DNA from: Thermocrispum municipale DSM 44069
GTDB lineage: Bacteria > Actinomycetota > Actinomycetes > Mycobacteriales > Pseudonocardiaceae
DNA length: 64,000 nt
Reading direction: 5' to 3'
Assembly: GCF_000427825.1 (NCBI RefSeq)
Contig: NZ_ATYT01000008.1
Span: 118,927-182,926 of the forward strand
Each line of letters starts with the position of its first letter. Position 1 is the first letter of the stretch. Made by a program: the position numbers and the translations under genes. Below the pieces are notes generated by a model. That model was not told where the DNA came from and searched no databases. It worked only from the letters and a program-made list of their open reading frames with translations. This document shows, piece after piece, positions 18,790 through 27,240 of the stretch.

Positions 18790-20370
18790 CTACTTCGGCA
18801 CCATGACCGCCTGCACGTGGTCGAAACCCGCGCTGTCGGACAGAGTGCCGTTGAGGAAGTCCGACTCCGGAACACGATGGGTCTCGCCCTTGGTGGGTTC
18901 GAAAATCAGAACGTCGCCACCCTCGTTGCCCACGATGAGGACGTAGTGCATGCTCCTGGTGGGAATCTCATCCGCCACCAGCACCGGGACCGGCTGACCC
19001 TCGTTGGCCGCGGCCAGGCTGTCCCGCAGGTCGTTGGACACATCGCGCTGGTTGGTGTCGTCGACCAGGCGCCAGTCGTACTCCGCTCCCATGGCGCCTG
19101 AGTGTTCGTTCAAATACGCCACCATGTCCGGAGGCGTCGTGCCCAGTGCTTGCGGCCAGTGGGGGAGACCACCAGGCAGACGGTGGCTGTTCGTCCACTC
19201 GTGCACCCGGTCCCGTTCGGCCTTGAAGTTCTCCCGGAAGTTGCCTTCGGTCAGCGACAGGGCGTACAGCGGGTCCATCTCGGCGCGGGCGATGATCAGC
19301 GACGTCGTGCCGCAGGTGGTGTCCTCGTACTGGCGGACGTCGACGTCGCCGTCACGTCGGTGTTTGCCCACCCCGCCTCGGTCGATCAGCGACAGGTGCT
19401 CGCTGAGCGTTCGCGGGTCCATGTCGCGGATCTTCTCGGCGAACGGCGTGAGTTCGTCGACCGAGTGGCCCGCCGCCAACCCCTTGAGGATCCAAGCGCG
19501 CTGCTCGTCGTTCTTCGCCGCGTCCAGCAGTTTCTGCAGTCGTGCGCGGTCCTGGGCGCTGAGCTCGCGCATCTTCTTGCCTGCGCGTTCCAGCTGGCTG
19601 GTGGTGAGGATGGCGTCGTCGAAGGCGTCGCCCATGGACGTCGTGACCTTCTTGTCGGCCAGCACCACCGCGTCGTCGGGGCTCAGCCCGCCGTCGACAC
19701 CTGCTGCCGCGCGGGCCTGCCCGGCGAGATCGGAGAAGCGACTGGCGGCCCGGTCGGCGCTGTCCAGAGCATCGGTGTAGACGTCGATGCACCCGGTGAT
19801 CAGACGCGCCACCTCACGGGCCAGATCCGCGACCGCCTTCGGATCGACCATCGGAATGTCGCCACCGATGGTGATGTCCGGCCCCGGCAACCAGTCCGGG
19901 GTGCTGACCTCGATCCTGATGTGCGTCGCGTCGTACCACGCCTTGTCCAGCGCGTCGTGCAACTTGCCGTGCCGTTCCTGCTGGTCACGGATCTTGTCGG
20001 CGAGTTCTTCCAACGTTTCCGCCGCTTTGACGAAGACCTGCGGCGTCCGGTCGATCGCCCGGTCGGTGGCCTGAAGCACCTCGGAGGCTTGTTGCGCGGC
20101 ACCACCCTCCCATGCGGCGGGCAATGTCGTGGTGCCCAGGCGGCCGGTGTCCTCGCCGATCGGTTTGATGACGCCTGCCGCGCTGCGGTATGCCCGTGCC
20201 AAGTTCTCCAACGCGTCCGGGTCACCCGGCGGCGGGTGAGCGATCTGTGCCATCACCTTGGAGATCAGCTCGGCGAGCTTGACCGGATTCAGCACCGTCG
20301 CGGTGAGCTCCGCCAGCTGCTTGAGCCGGGCCAGGATGGTGCTGATCTGGATGTAGTCGTCACTCGACAC
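18790..20370 (-). CDS. WXG-type protein with C39-like cysteine peptidase domain
   Basis: A 526-residue protein. The N-terminal half is helical and Ala/Leu-rich with a W-x-G turn (PAAWEGG, about residue 85) followed by a long amphipathic helix, as in type VII (ESX) substrates. The C-terminal 175 residues look like a papain/C39-type peptidase: Cys353 (DTTCGTTS), His475 (SMHYVLIVG) and an acidic residue Glu491 in IFEPTKG where such enzymes usually have Asp. The GTG start overlaps the stop of the upstream EspC-like gene by 11 bases. The function could be a processed or toxic secreted effector; no immunity gene is evident downstream. Confidence 0.75.
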   Translation of the reverse strand: MSSDDYIQISTILARLKQLAELTATVLNPVKLAELISKVMAQIAHPPPGDPDALENLARAYRSAAGVIKPIGEDTGRLGTTTLPAAWEGGAAQQASEVLQATDRAIDRTPQVFVKAAETLEELADKIRDQQERHGKLHDALDKAWYDATHIRIEVSTPDWLPGPDITIGGDIPMVDPKAVADLAREVARLITGCIDVYTDALDSADRAASRFSDLAGQARAAAGVDGGLSPDDAVVLADKKVTTSMGDAFDDAILTTSQLERAGKKMRELSAQDRARLQKLLDAAKNDEQRAWILKGLAAGHSVDELTPFAEKIRDMDPRTLSEHLSLIDRGGVGKHRRDGDVDVRQYEDTTCGTTSLIIARAEMDPLYALSLTEGNFRENFKAERDRVHEWTNSHRLPGGLPHWPQALGTTPPDMVAYLNEHSGAMGAEYDWRLVDDTNQRDVSNDLRDSLAAANEGQPVPVLVADEIPTRSMHYVLIVGNEGGDVLIFEPTKGETHRVPESDFLNGTLSDSAGFDHVQAVMVPK

Positions 20371-20668
20371 CGGTGCCTCCGAACGATGCGCTGCCGGCGT
20401 CCTCCATGGCCCGGTACGACTTGGCCGCGTTCCGCAGCGCCGCACACAGCTGCTCGAGGATCTTGACGTGCACGCCGACCTCGTCGAACCAGGCGTCCTG
20501 CATCTCGGTGTAGGCCTTTTGCGCCACGCTCAGCCCGCATGCGTCGGCGCCGTCGCGCGTTTCCTTGTCCCAGTTGGCGCGCGCGGTGCGCAGATCCTCC
20601 GCGAGATCGCAGGCGGTGCGTCCGCCCTTGTCCACGGCGTCCGGATCGACGTGGTACCCCGGCGGCAT
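20360..20668 (-). CDS. EspC/WXG100-like small type VII secretion protein
   Basis: A 102-residue helical protein beginning MPPGYHVDPDAVDKGG, with a central turn (ACGLSVAQKAYTEMQDAW) and a second helix (LEQLCAALRNAAKSYRAMED). YRAME fits the YxxxD/E export signal. There is no WxG, so it is closer to EspC/DUF2580 proteins than to EsxA. GGGGAGG precedes the ATG at 20668. It is translationally coupled with the peptidase-domain protein, suggesting a heterodimeric secretion partner. No ESX core genes are present in the window. Confidence 0.78.
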   Translation of the reverse strand: MPPGYHVDPDAVDKGGRTACDLAEDLRTARANWDKETRDGADACGLSVAQKAYTEMQDAWFDEVGVHVKILEQLCAALRNAAKSYRAMEDAGSASFGGTGVE

Positions 20669-20792
20669 GGTGCCTCCCCTGTATGCCTTGGTGGTGAGCC
20701 ATCCGGCGGCCCCCTGACACGCCGGATGACCCGCAGATGGGACGCCGTGGTCGCGCGGGCCGTTTCGCCCGTCCGTGAACTATTTGCGCCCG

Positions 20793-22025
20793 CTAAGACC
20801 CCGATGACCGTGTTCGTACAAAAGGCACCACACACCCTGCGGCCACCGCAAGTAGTCCGGCAGCCAGACCGAACGGTGCGGTCACCCCGGCAACGGCGGA
20901 CAAGGCGCCGGCGAGCGCGGGCACGGCACTCTGCGCCACGCGGTTACCGCTGACCCGCAGTGCCAGCGCGGTCGCCCGAAGACGCTTGGGTGCCTGCTGT
21001 ACGACCCACGTCATGGTCAGCGGCTGACCGAGACCGAGCGTGATCCCGAGCAGCACCATCAGCAACACCAGCAGCACCTCGCCGGTGACGCCGATCAGAG
21101 CGGCCATGCCGCAGGCGGCCAGCGCGGTGCTCACCAGGATCACCCGCAGCCTGCCGACGCGAATGACGAGGACCCCGAGGAACACACGGGAGAGGAACGA
21201 TGCGCCGGCACGGACGCTGAGCAGGACGCCGACGAAGCCGGGGGAGAGGCCGTAGTGCGTGCCGAGCACGGGCAGATACGCGGTGATCAGATCGACCGCG
21301 GCGATCACCCCGCCACTGACCAGCATGGCGACCGCCAGCTGTCGATCGGCGAGCAGGCGCAACGCCGACCCCTGTCCGGACCGTTCGCCTGCCCGGCCGC
21401 TGGGCGTGACCACATCGCTGCCGCGGAGAGCGAGCAGCAGGCCCACGAACATCACCGCGGCCACCGCGGCGATCGCACTGGCCGCGTAGAACGCGTACGT
21501 GGTCGCCAGCAGAAGGTCGCGTTCGTGGGCAAGTGACATCACCCACCCGGCGATCAGTGGGCCCACCATCTGGCCGAGCGAAGCCGCCGCGGTGAACCAC
21601 CCGAAGTTGCGGTCGCGCTGGGCCGGCGCCGACATGCCGGTGACCAGGACCTGACCGCCCACCATGACGGTCAGCAGCCCGATGCTGTAGATCGTGTTGA
21701 CCACGGCCAGCCACACCAGCGAGTCCATCTGCGCGAGCAACAACGGGCCGGTCAGCACCAACGCGAGGCCGCTGAGCACAATTGCCGGAGCGTGCCCACG
21801 GTCGCACAATCGGCCGGTGGGGACCGCAGTGAACACCGGGAGCAGGGCGCCGGTGGCCACCACGATGCCGACGGTCGTCTCGTCGCCACCGAGCGCGAGT
21901 ACCCGGTAGGACACCACCGGCCGGGCGAGAAACATCGTGGCGTGCACCACGAGGTTTCCCAGCAGAAGGACGACGAGCATCCTTCTGCCGTCGCGTGGGT
22001 AGTTTGGATAAGCAACCGACGACAT
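20793..22025 (-). CDS. MFS transporter
   Basis: About 410 residues with twelve predicted membrane segments. It shows the N-terminal RLCDRGH loop between helices 2 and 3 (variant of GxxxDRxGR) and the internal RVGRLR loop. The best match by pattern is a drug-efflux-like major facilitator. The ATG at 22025 is uncertain: it lies only 12 bases from the divergent aldo-keto reductase ATG and has no clear ribosome site. A start at 21980 (MLVVLLLGN) would remove only 15 polar residues. Confidence 0.85.
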   Translation of the reverse strand: MSSVAYPNYPRDGRRMLVVLLLGNLVVHATMFLARPVVSYRVLALGGDETTVGIVVATGALLPVFTAVPTGRLCDRGHAPAIVLSGLALVLTGPLLLAQMDSLVWLAVVNTIYSIGLLTVMVGGQVLVTGMSAPAQRDRNFGWFTAAASLGQMVGPLIAGWVMSLAHERDLLLATTYAFYAASAIAAVAAVMFVGLLLALRGSDVVTPSGRAGERSGQGSALRLLADRQLAVAMLVSGGVIAAVDLITAYLPVLGTHYGLSPGFVGVLLSVRAGASFLSRVFLGVLVIRVGRLRVILVSTALAACGMAALIGVTGEVLLVLLMVLLGITLGLGQPLTMTWVVQQAPKRLRATALALRVSGNRVAQSAVPALAGALSAVAGVTAPFGLAAGLLAVAAGCVVPFVRTRSSGS

Positions 22026-22037
22026 GGAGGCAACTTT

Positions 22038-22871
22038 ATGGGGCACGTTCCCAACATCGACCTGACGACCGATGTGGCGATCCCGCAGCTGGGCTTCGGG
22101 GTCTTCCAGGTTCCACCTGCTGAGACGAAGGAAGCGGTGGCGACCGCACTGCGGGTGGGGTACCGCAGCATCGACACCGCCGCGATCTACGGCAACGAGC
22201 GTCAGGTGGGCGAGGCCATCGCGGAGAGTGGCATCGCACGGGACGAGCTGTTCATCACCACCAAGCTGTGGAACTCCGAACAGGGCTACGACACCACGCT
22301 GGCCGCGTTCGACGCCAGCATGGAAAAGCTCGGGCTGGAGCAGCTGGATCTGTACCTGATCCACTGGCCGGTGCCCGAGCGGGACCACTACCTGGACACT
22401 TGGCGCGCATTCGAGAAGCTGCACGCCGACGGGCGCGTCCGGGCGATCGGTGTCTCCAACTTCACCGAGGAGCATCTGCAGCGGCTGATGGACTCCGCCG
22501 ACGTCAAGCCGGCCATCAACCAGGTGGAGCTACATCCGCGCTTCCAGCAGAGCAAGCTGCGGGCGTTCCACGCCGAGCACGGCATCGCCACCGAGGCGTG
22601 GGGCCCGCTCGGTCAGGGCACGCTGCTGGACCACCCGGTGCTGAGCAAGATCGCCGAGAAGCACGGTCGTTCGACCGCGCAGGTGATGATCCGCTGGCAC
22701 CTGCAGATCGGCAACGTGGTGATCCCGAAGTCGGTCACCCCGGCGCGGATCGAGCAGAACTTCGCGGTGTTCGACTTCGAGCTCGACGGCGAGGACCTGG
22801 ACGCGATCGCGAGCCTGGACGACGAGAACGGACGCATCGGGCCCGACCCGACGACGTTCAACGTGGTCTGA
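22038..22871 (+). CDS. Aldo/keto reductase
   Basis: A 277-residue NADPH-dependent carbonyl reductase of the AKR5-like group. The catalytic tetrad is visible: Asp in DTAAIYGNE, Tyr in the same motif, Lys in TTKLWN, His in LIHWP. The NADPH-binding C-terminal segment VIPKSVTPARIEQNF is present. GGAGG (22026-22030) lies seven bases before the ATG, inside the very short divergent spacer. Typical roles are reduction of methylglyoxal or 2,5-diketogluconate; no specific substrate is indicated. Confidence 0.92.
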   Translation: MGHVPNIDLTTDVAIPQLGFGVFQVPPAETKEAVATALRVGYRSIDTAAIYGNERQVGEAIAESGIARDELFITTKLWNSEQGYDTTLAAFDASMEKLGLEQLDLYLIHWPVPERDHYLDTWRAFEKLHADGRVRAIGVSNFTEEHLQRLMDSADVKPAINQVELHPRFQQSKLRAFHAEHGIATEAWGPLGQGTLLDHPVLSKIAEKHGRSTAQVMIRWHLQIGNVVIPKSVTPARIEQNFAVFDFELDGEDLDAIASLDDENGRIGPDPTTFNVV

Positions 22872-22878
22872 CCGCGAG

Positions 22879-23526
22879 TCAGCTGCTGAAGCCGGCCTCC
22901 TTGAGCACGGAGGCCGGCTCCGGCTCGCGGAGGAAGTCACGGAAGTCCTGCGCGGCCCGCTGTTGGACGGTGTCCACGCCCTCGCCGTCGATGACGATGT
23001 AGGGCAGCATGTAGCCCGGTTTGCGGATCAACGGAGTGTCCATCGACGCGATGCGCTTCGGGTTCGACTTGCGCAAGCGGTCACCGGCGTCGGACGACTC
23101 GGCGATCCACACCGCAGGCACGGCCAGCACGCTGTTGTCCTGCTGGCTGATGGCGTCGAGCGCTTCGTCCTCATCGGCGCCGTTGATCTCGACCGTGATG
23201 CAGTAGCCGTCCACGGCGCGATCCACCGCGTTCCACTTGTCGCCCGCCTGGGCCAGGGATTCTTCCAGCTTCGGCGGTGCGATCACGCGCAGCGTGCGCC
23301 TGCCTTCCGGGCACGTGCCACCTTCGGCGTCCGCGCGGCCGCCCAGATTGTCCGAACCCCACACCACGGCGAAGATTCCTGCTCCCACGATGGCCAGTAC
23401 GGCCAGGACCGCGAACGGCCACTTCGCCACACCCCGGGAAGCGCCGACCGCACGGTGGTAACCCGTATCCTCCGCAGCTCTGCGCCTGCGGGGCGGCTCC
23501 GGTTCAGGCTTCGAGTGTCTCCCCAT
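22879..23526 (-). CDS. Membrane-anchored substrate-binding-like extracellular protein
   Basis: A 215-residue protein with a basic cytoplasmic tail (MGRHSKPEPEPPRRRRAA), one transmembrane segment at about residues 35-56 and an outside domain starting with a Cys-containing EGGTCPEGRRTLRVIAPP. The domain resembles the first lobe of a periplasmic binding protein as found in front of von Willebrand A domains in actinomycetes, but no vWA domain follows. It is convergent with the aldo-keto reductase with a 7-base gap. Function unknown. Confidence 0.75.
   Translation of the reverse strand: MGRHSKPEPEPPRRRRAAEDTGYHRAVGASRGVAKWPFAVLAVLAIVGAGIFAVVWGSDNLGGRADAEGGTCPEGRRTLRVIAPPKLEESLAQAGDKWNAVDRAVDGYCITVEINGADEDEALDAISQQDNSVLAVPAVWIAESSDAGDRLRKSNPKRIASMDTPLIRKPGYMLPYIVIDGEGVDTVQQRAAQDFRDFLREPEPASVLKEAGFSS
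22890..22919. terminator. Hairpin embedded in the 3' coding end, shared by convergent genes
   Basis: A perfect 11-bp inverted repeat AGCCGGCCTCC (22890-22900) / GGAGGCCGGCT (22909-22919) with an 8-base loop. It starts 19 bases past the aldo-keto reductase stop and lies inside the last codons of the opposite gene, so it can end the plus-strand transcript. Confidence 0.65.
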
Positions 23527-23705
23527 CGTGGCCGATATCCTTCCGCTTCCTCACCGCATCGTCTCGGGTCCGCACACAGGCACATCGGCCATTTCGTGAC
23601 CGAATCGATGCGCTCTCGGCGCGGAGCTTATCACTCGTATAGCTGACAACTGACGGATCGGCCCGCCACTGCCAGTCATCGTCCGCCCGATTTGCCCCTT
23701 GTCGT

Positions 23706-24773
23706 TCAGGCGTTGCGTGTCGATTGTCCGGATATCACGTGGGTGCCGTCACGCACAGTGCCCACGTATTCCTCGACCACGTCCTCCAGCGTGACGACGC
23801 CGACGGCCTGACCGTCCTGCACCACCGCGGCCAGGTGACTGCCTTCCGCCCGCATCGTGGACAGCGCCTGTTCCAGCGACGTGCCGGGCGCCAGCGTGGT
23901 CAGCCTGCGCACCTTGTAGCCGGGCACCGGCGTGGTCGGGTGGTCACCGAGCTGGTCCAGCACGTCCTTGACGTGGATGTAGCCGATCACCTCGTCGGAT
24001 TCACCGATCACCGGGAAGCGGGAGAACCCGGTGCTGGTGACCGCTTGCTCGACGTCGCCGAGCGTGGCTTCCGCGGTCAGCGTCGTGAGGTCCGGCAACG
24101 GGACCAGCACGTCCTCGACCGTCTTGTCCACCGAACTGAGCGCTTGGGTCAGCCTGCGGTGCTCGGACTGTTCGAGCAGGCCTTCGCGGCGGGATTCGCT
24201 CAGCAGGTTGGCCAGCTCGTGCGAGGTGTACGCGGTCTCCAGCTCTGCCTTCGGCTGCACCTTCACCATGCGCAGCAGCAGGTTGGCCAGCGCGTTGAGC
24301 AGCCAGATGAACGGGCGAGTCAGCTTGCCCCACAGCACCAGCGGCGGGACGAGCCACAGGGCCACCCGCTCCGGTTCGGCGATGGCCAGGTTCTTCGGCA
24401 CCATCTCGCCTGCCAGCACGTGCAGCAGCGTCATGATCGTCAGTGCGACGGTGAACGCGATCGGGTGCAGCACGAAGCTGGGCAGCGCCAGGCCGAACGC
24501 GCCGAGCGCCTGCTCGAGCAGGGACGCCACCGCCGGTTCGCCGACCAGCAGCAGCAACAGCGAGCAAATGGTGATGCCCAGCTGGGCACCGGCGAGCATG
24601 AGCGACACCTGCTGGCTGGCGCCGACCACGATGCGTGCTCGGGCCTTGCCGTCGGCGAGCATCGCCTCCAGTTTGTCCCGGCGCGACGAGATCAGGCTGA
24701 ACTCCGCGCCCACGAAGAACGCGTTGGCCAACAGCAGCACGATGATCAGCGGTAGCGCGCCCCACGAACTCAT
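23706..24773 (-). CDS. CNNM/CBS-domain membrane protein (HlyC/CorC family), short form
   Basis: A 355-residue protein with an N-terminal CNNM/DUF21 membrane domain (three to four helices; FFVGAEFSLISSRRDKLEA, then LAGAQLGITICSLLLLLVGEP) and two CBS domains (about residues 200-340). The C-terminal CorC_HlyC transporter-associated domain of its partner is missing. Family members are linked to magnesium/cobalt or sodium transport. It is downstream of the longer paralogue with an ATGA overlap, suggesting a heteromeric complex. Confidence 0.9.
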   Translation of the reverse strand: MSSWGALPLIIVLLLANAFFVGAEFSLISSRRDKLEAMLADGKARARIVVGASQQVSLMLAGAQLGITICSLLLLLVGEPAVASLLEQALGAFGLALPSFVLHPIAFTVALTIMTLLHVLAGEMVPKNLAIAEPERVALWLVPPLVLWGKLTRPFIWLLNALANLLLRMVKVQPKAELETAYTSHELANLLSESRREGLLEQSEHRRLTQALSSVDKTVEDVLVPLPDLTTLTAEATLGDVEQAVTSTGFSRFPVIGESDEVIGYIHVKDVLDQLGDHPTTPVPGYKVRRLTTLAPGTSLEQALSTMRAEGSHLAAVVQDGQAVGVVTLEDVVEEYVGTVRDGTHVISGQSTRNA

Positions 24774-26092
24774 TGCGGCACCGCCTCGTCCAGCGGGCGG
24801 ATGGCCAGTTCGGCGATCCGGTGCCGGTCCATGCGGGTCACCGTCAGCCGCCAGCCGTCGACGACGACGTCGGCTCCGGGCTCGGGGATGACGCCGAGCA
24901 GCGACAGCACCATCCCGGCCACCGTCTCGTAGTCGCCTTCCGGCATGCGGAAGCCGGTGGCTTCCAGCAGTTCGTCCGGGCGCAGCTGTCCGGACACCAG
25001 CCAGCTGCCGCTGGCCAGCCGGCGGGACGCCGGGGCCTCACCGCTGTCGTGCTCGTCACGGACGTCGCCGATGATTTCCTCGACGACGTCCTCCAGCGTC
25101 ACGATGCCCGCGGTGCCGCCGTACTCGTCGACCACGACGGCCAGCTGGAAACTCGAGTCGCGCAGGCGGTTCAGCAGGGCGTCCCCGGGCAGTGATTCGG
25201 GCACGGTCGGCACCGGTCGCATCAACGCGCTCGCGCGCATCCGCTGGCGGTCCGCAGCGGGCACGGTGAAGGCCTGCTTGATGTGGATGGCGCCCGCGAT
25301 GTCGTCGAGATCGTCGCCGACGACCGGGAACCGGGAGAACCCGGTGCGCGCGGAGAGCGTGACCAAGTCCTGCACCGAGCTGTCCTCGCGCAGGAACTCG
25401 ACCTGGGTGCGCGGGGTCATGAGCTCGTCCGCGGTGCGGTCACCGAAGCGCAGCGAGCGGTCCAGCAGCGTCGCCGTGACGGTGTCCAGGGTGCCGCGTT
25501 CGGCGCTGGACTGCACGATCGAGCCGAGCTCCTGCGGGGACCGGGCCGACCGGAGCTCTTCCTGCGGTTCGACCCCGAACTTGCGCACCACCCAGTTGGC
25601 GCTGTTGTTCATCGCCCGGATCAGCCAGCCGAACAGCTTGGAGAAGCGCGAGTGGTAGCCGATGACGGCCCGGGCGGTGGACAGCGGACGGGCGATCGCG
25701 AGGTTCTTGGGCACCAGCTCGCCGAAGATCATCGACAGCGACGTGGCGATGAGGACGGCCAGCGTGAGCGAGGTGGCCGTGGCCGCGGTGTCGCTCATGC
25801 CGAGGCCGGTCAGCAGCGGCCGGATCAACTCACCGATGATCGGTTCGGCGAGAAAACCGCTGATCAGCGTGGTCAGCGTGATCGCGATCTGCGCACCGGA
25901 CAGTTGGAACGACAGCGACCGATGGGCCGCGAGCAGGGTTTTCGAGCGACGGTCGCCCACCTGCTTGACGTTGGCCTCGACCGCACTGCGCTCCAGCGCG
26001 GTGAGCGAGAACTCCGCCGCGACCGCCAGTCCGGTACCGAACGTGAGCAACAGGAACAGCAACAAGCCGGCGACGGTGAGCACTACATCCAT
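24770..26092 (-). CDS. CNNM/CBS/CorC_HlyC domain membrane protein
   Basis: About 440 residues. The CNNM membrane domain (AVAAEFSLTALERSAVEAN, then LSGAQIAITLTTLISGFLAEP) is followed by two CBS domains and a full C-terminal CorC_HlyC domain (from about 345, with the acidic VVDEYGGTAGIVTLEDVVEEIIGDV before it). Start is ATG 26092 or GTG 26095; neither has a strong ribosome site. It is translationally coupled with the shorter paralogue. The cation is not evident from sequence. Confidence 0.9.
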   Translation of the reverse strand: MDVVLTVAGLLLFLLLTFGTGLAVAAEFSLTALERSAVEANVKQVGDRRSKTLLAAHRSLSFQLSGAQIAITLTTLISGFLAEPIIGELIRPLLTGLGMSDTAATATSLTLAVLIATSLSMIFGELVPKNLAIARPLSTARAVIGYHSRFSKLFGWLIRAMNNSANWVVRKFGVEPQEELRSARSPQELGSIVQSSAERGTLDTVTATLLDRSLRFGDRTADELMTPRTQVEFLREDSSVQDLVTLSARTGFSRFPVVGDDLDDIAGAIHIKQAFTVPAADRQRMRASALMRPVPTVPESLPGDALLNRLRDSSFQLAVVVDEYGGTAGIVTLEDVVEEIIGDVRDEHDSGEAPASRRLASGSWLVSGQLRPDELLEATGFRMPEGDYETVAGMVLSLLGVIPEPGADVVVDGWRLTVTRMDRHRIAELAIRPLDEAVPQ

Positions 26093-26312
26093 CACACGCC
26101 GTCCGGGCAGCGAGAACTATGGCATTGGGGCTGGCCGGGATGCGTACCCGGCTCGGTACTGTCACCAGGCGAACGCGACTGATTCACCTTGTCGGTGTCA
26201 CTCCTCAGAAACGTTGTTCCAGCGCACGGGCGTGCGCCCCACGCTTGCGACCAGGGTACCGGCGGTCGGAGAAGATCGCCGGAACTGTTGACATCTCGTG
26301 TCCGCGGTCATG

Positions 26313-26888
26313 TCAACGCCGTCGACGGCGGGTGGTTTCCTCGACCAGATCGAGTACCGGCTCCAGTCCGGCCGCAGGCATGCCCATCGCCAGCCGGGAG
26401 GTCAATCCCTCCAGAACGAGCTCGAGGAACGAGGTCAGCACCTCGATGTCGACGTCGTCACGCAGCTCCCCGGCGGCGAGTTTGCGCCGCAAGCGCTCGC
26501 GGGTGGCCTGGGTCAGTTGCTCGGACCGCTCGGCCCACCGGCGACGGAAGTCTTCTTCGGTGCGCAGCCGCCGGGAGACCTCCAGGCGTGTGCCGAGCCA
26601 GTCGACCAGCTGCGGCGAGCTGCCCGCGAGAAGGTCACGCATGACCTGGACAAGACCTTGTTCCGCGACGACCTCGGCCATCCGCACGGCGTCGTCCTCG
26701 GCCAAGGCCAGGAAGAGGGACTCCTTGTCCTTGAAGTGGTGGAAGATCGCCCCGCGGGACAGCCCGATGGTCTCCTCGAGTCTGCGTACGGTGGCGCCTT
26801 CGTAACCGTGCCGAGCGAAGCAGACCCGGGCTCCGTCCAGGATCTGCCGGCGCCGGGCGTCAAGATGATCCTGGCTGACCTTGGGCAC
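26313..26888 (-). CDS. acnR: TetR-family repressor AcnR
   Basis: A 191-residue protein whose N-terminus matches AcnR of actinobacteria closely (MPKVSQDHLDARRRQILDGA, LSRGAIFHHFKDKESLF), including the helix-turn-helix at about 30-50. AcnR represses aconitase. Here it is 5 kb from acn rather than directly next to it. GTG at 26888 follows CAGGA. An AcnR-type box (26925-26940) sits 37 bases upstream, so autoregulation is likely. Confidence 0.88.
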   Translation of the reverse strand: MPKVSQDHLDARRRQILDGARVCFARHGYEGATVRRLEETIGLSRGAIFHHFKDKESLFLALAEDDAVRMAEVVAEQGLVQVMRDLLAGSSPQLVDWLGTRLEVSRRLRTEEDFRRRWAERSEQLTQATRERLRRKLAAGELRDDVDIEVLTSFLELVLEGLTSRLAMGMPAAGLEPVLDLVEETTRRRRR

Positions 26889-27240
26889 ACAGAGATCCTG
26901 TCATCGGTGATCGCGTAGTGCAATCCGTACGTACGTTCTGTTGGCAATGTCGCGGTTCGGCGGTGGAAGAGTACCGGCCTGCGAACGGCCGAGGCGCGTC
27001 GCGGGCAGCCCGAGACGCGATGGGCCGCCGTCGACAGGTGATCGGTCAAGCGGCACGTGTGGCCGCGCGGCAGGCAGGCTCGCTTGTCTGCCGCGGTAGC
27101 GTTCGGCGAATGTTTCGCGGCATCTACCCGTGCCGCCGGGGCAGCTCCTCGGCCGCCTGGTCGACGACGGCGCGGGGCAGCTCGCAGGAGACCGTTCGTC
27201 CCACGGCGTCAACGGAAGCTCGTGGCAACCGTCCGCAGCG
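26889..27240. other. Spacer between acnR and the amino-acid dehydrogenase gene
   Basis: This 352-base stretch holds the acnR control region at its left end. The rest contains only short open frames without ribosome sites or family signals. A 26-codon open frame ending near 27128 on the minus strand follows the dehydrogenase stop but is too short to support. Confidence 0.5.
26925..26940 (-). promoter_or_regulatory. AcnR-type operator in front of acnR
   Basis: On the minus strand the site reads CAGAAC-GTAC-GTACGG, fitting the corynebacterial AcnR consensus CAGNAC-N4-GTACTG with one mismatch. The centre is a perfect 10-bp palindrome CGTACGTACG (26926-26935). Confidence 0.65.

Noticed and set aside
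18790..20668. Classical toxin-immunity pair
   Set aside because: The small gene is an EspC/WXG-like secretion partner located upstream, not an immunity protein, and no gene follows the effector for 340 bases.
27128..27237. Short minus-strand frame directly after the amino acid dehydrogenase stop, ending ELPRRHG
   Set aside because: About 26 codons from its first GTG, no ribosome site or known relative; could be random in GC-rich DNA.
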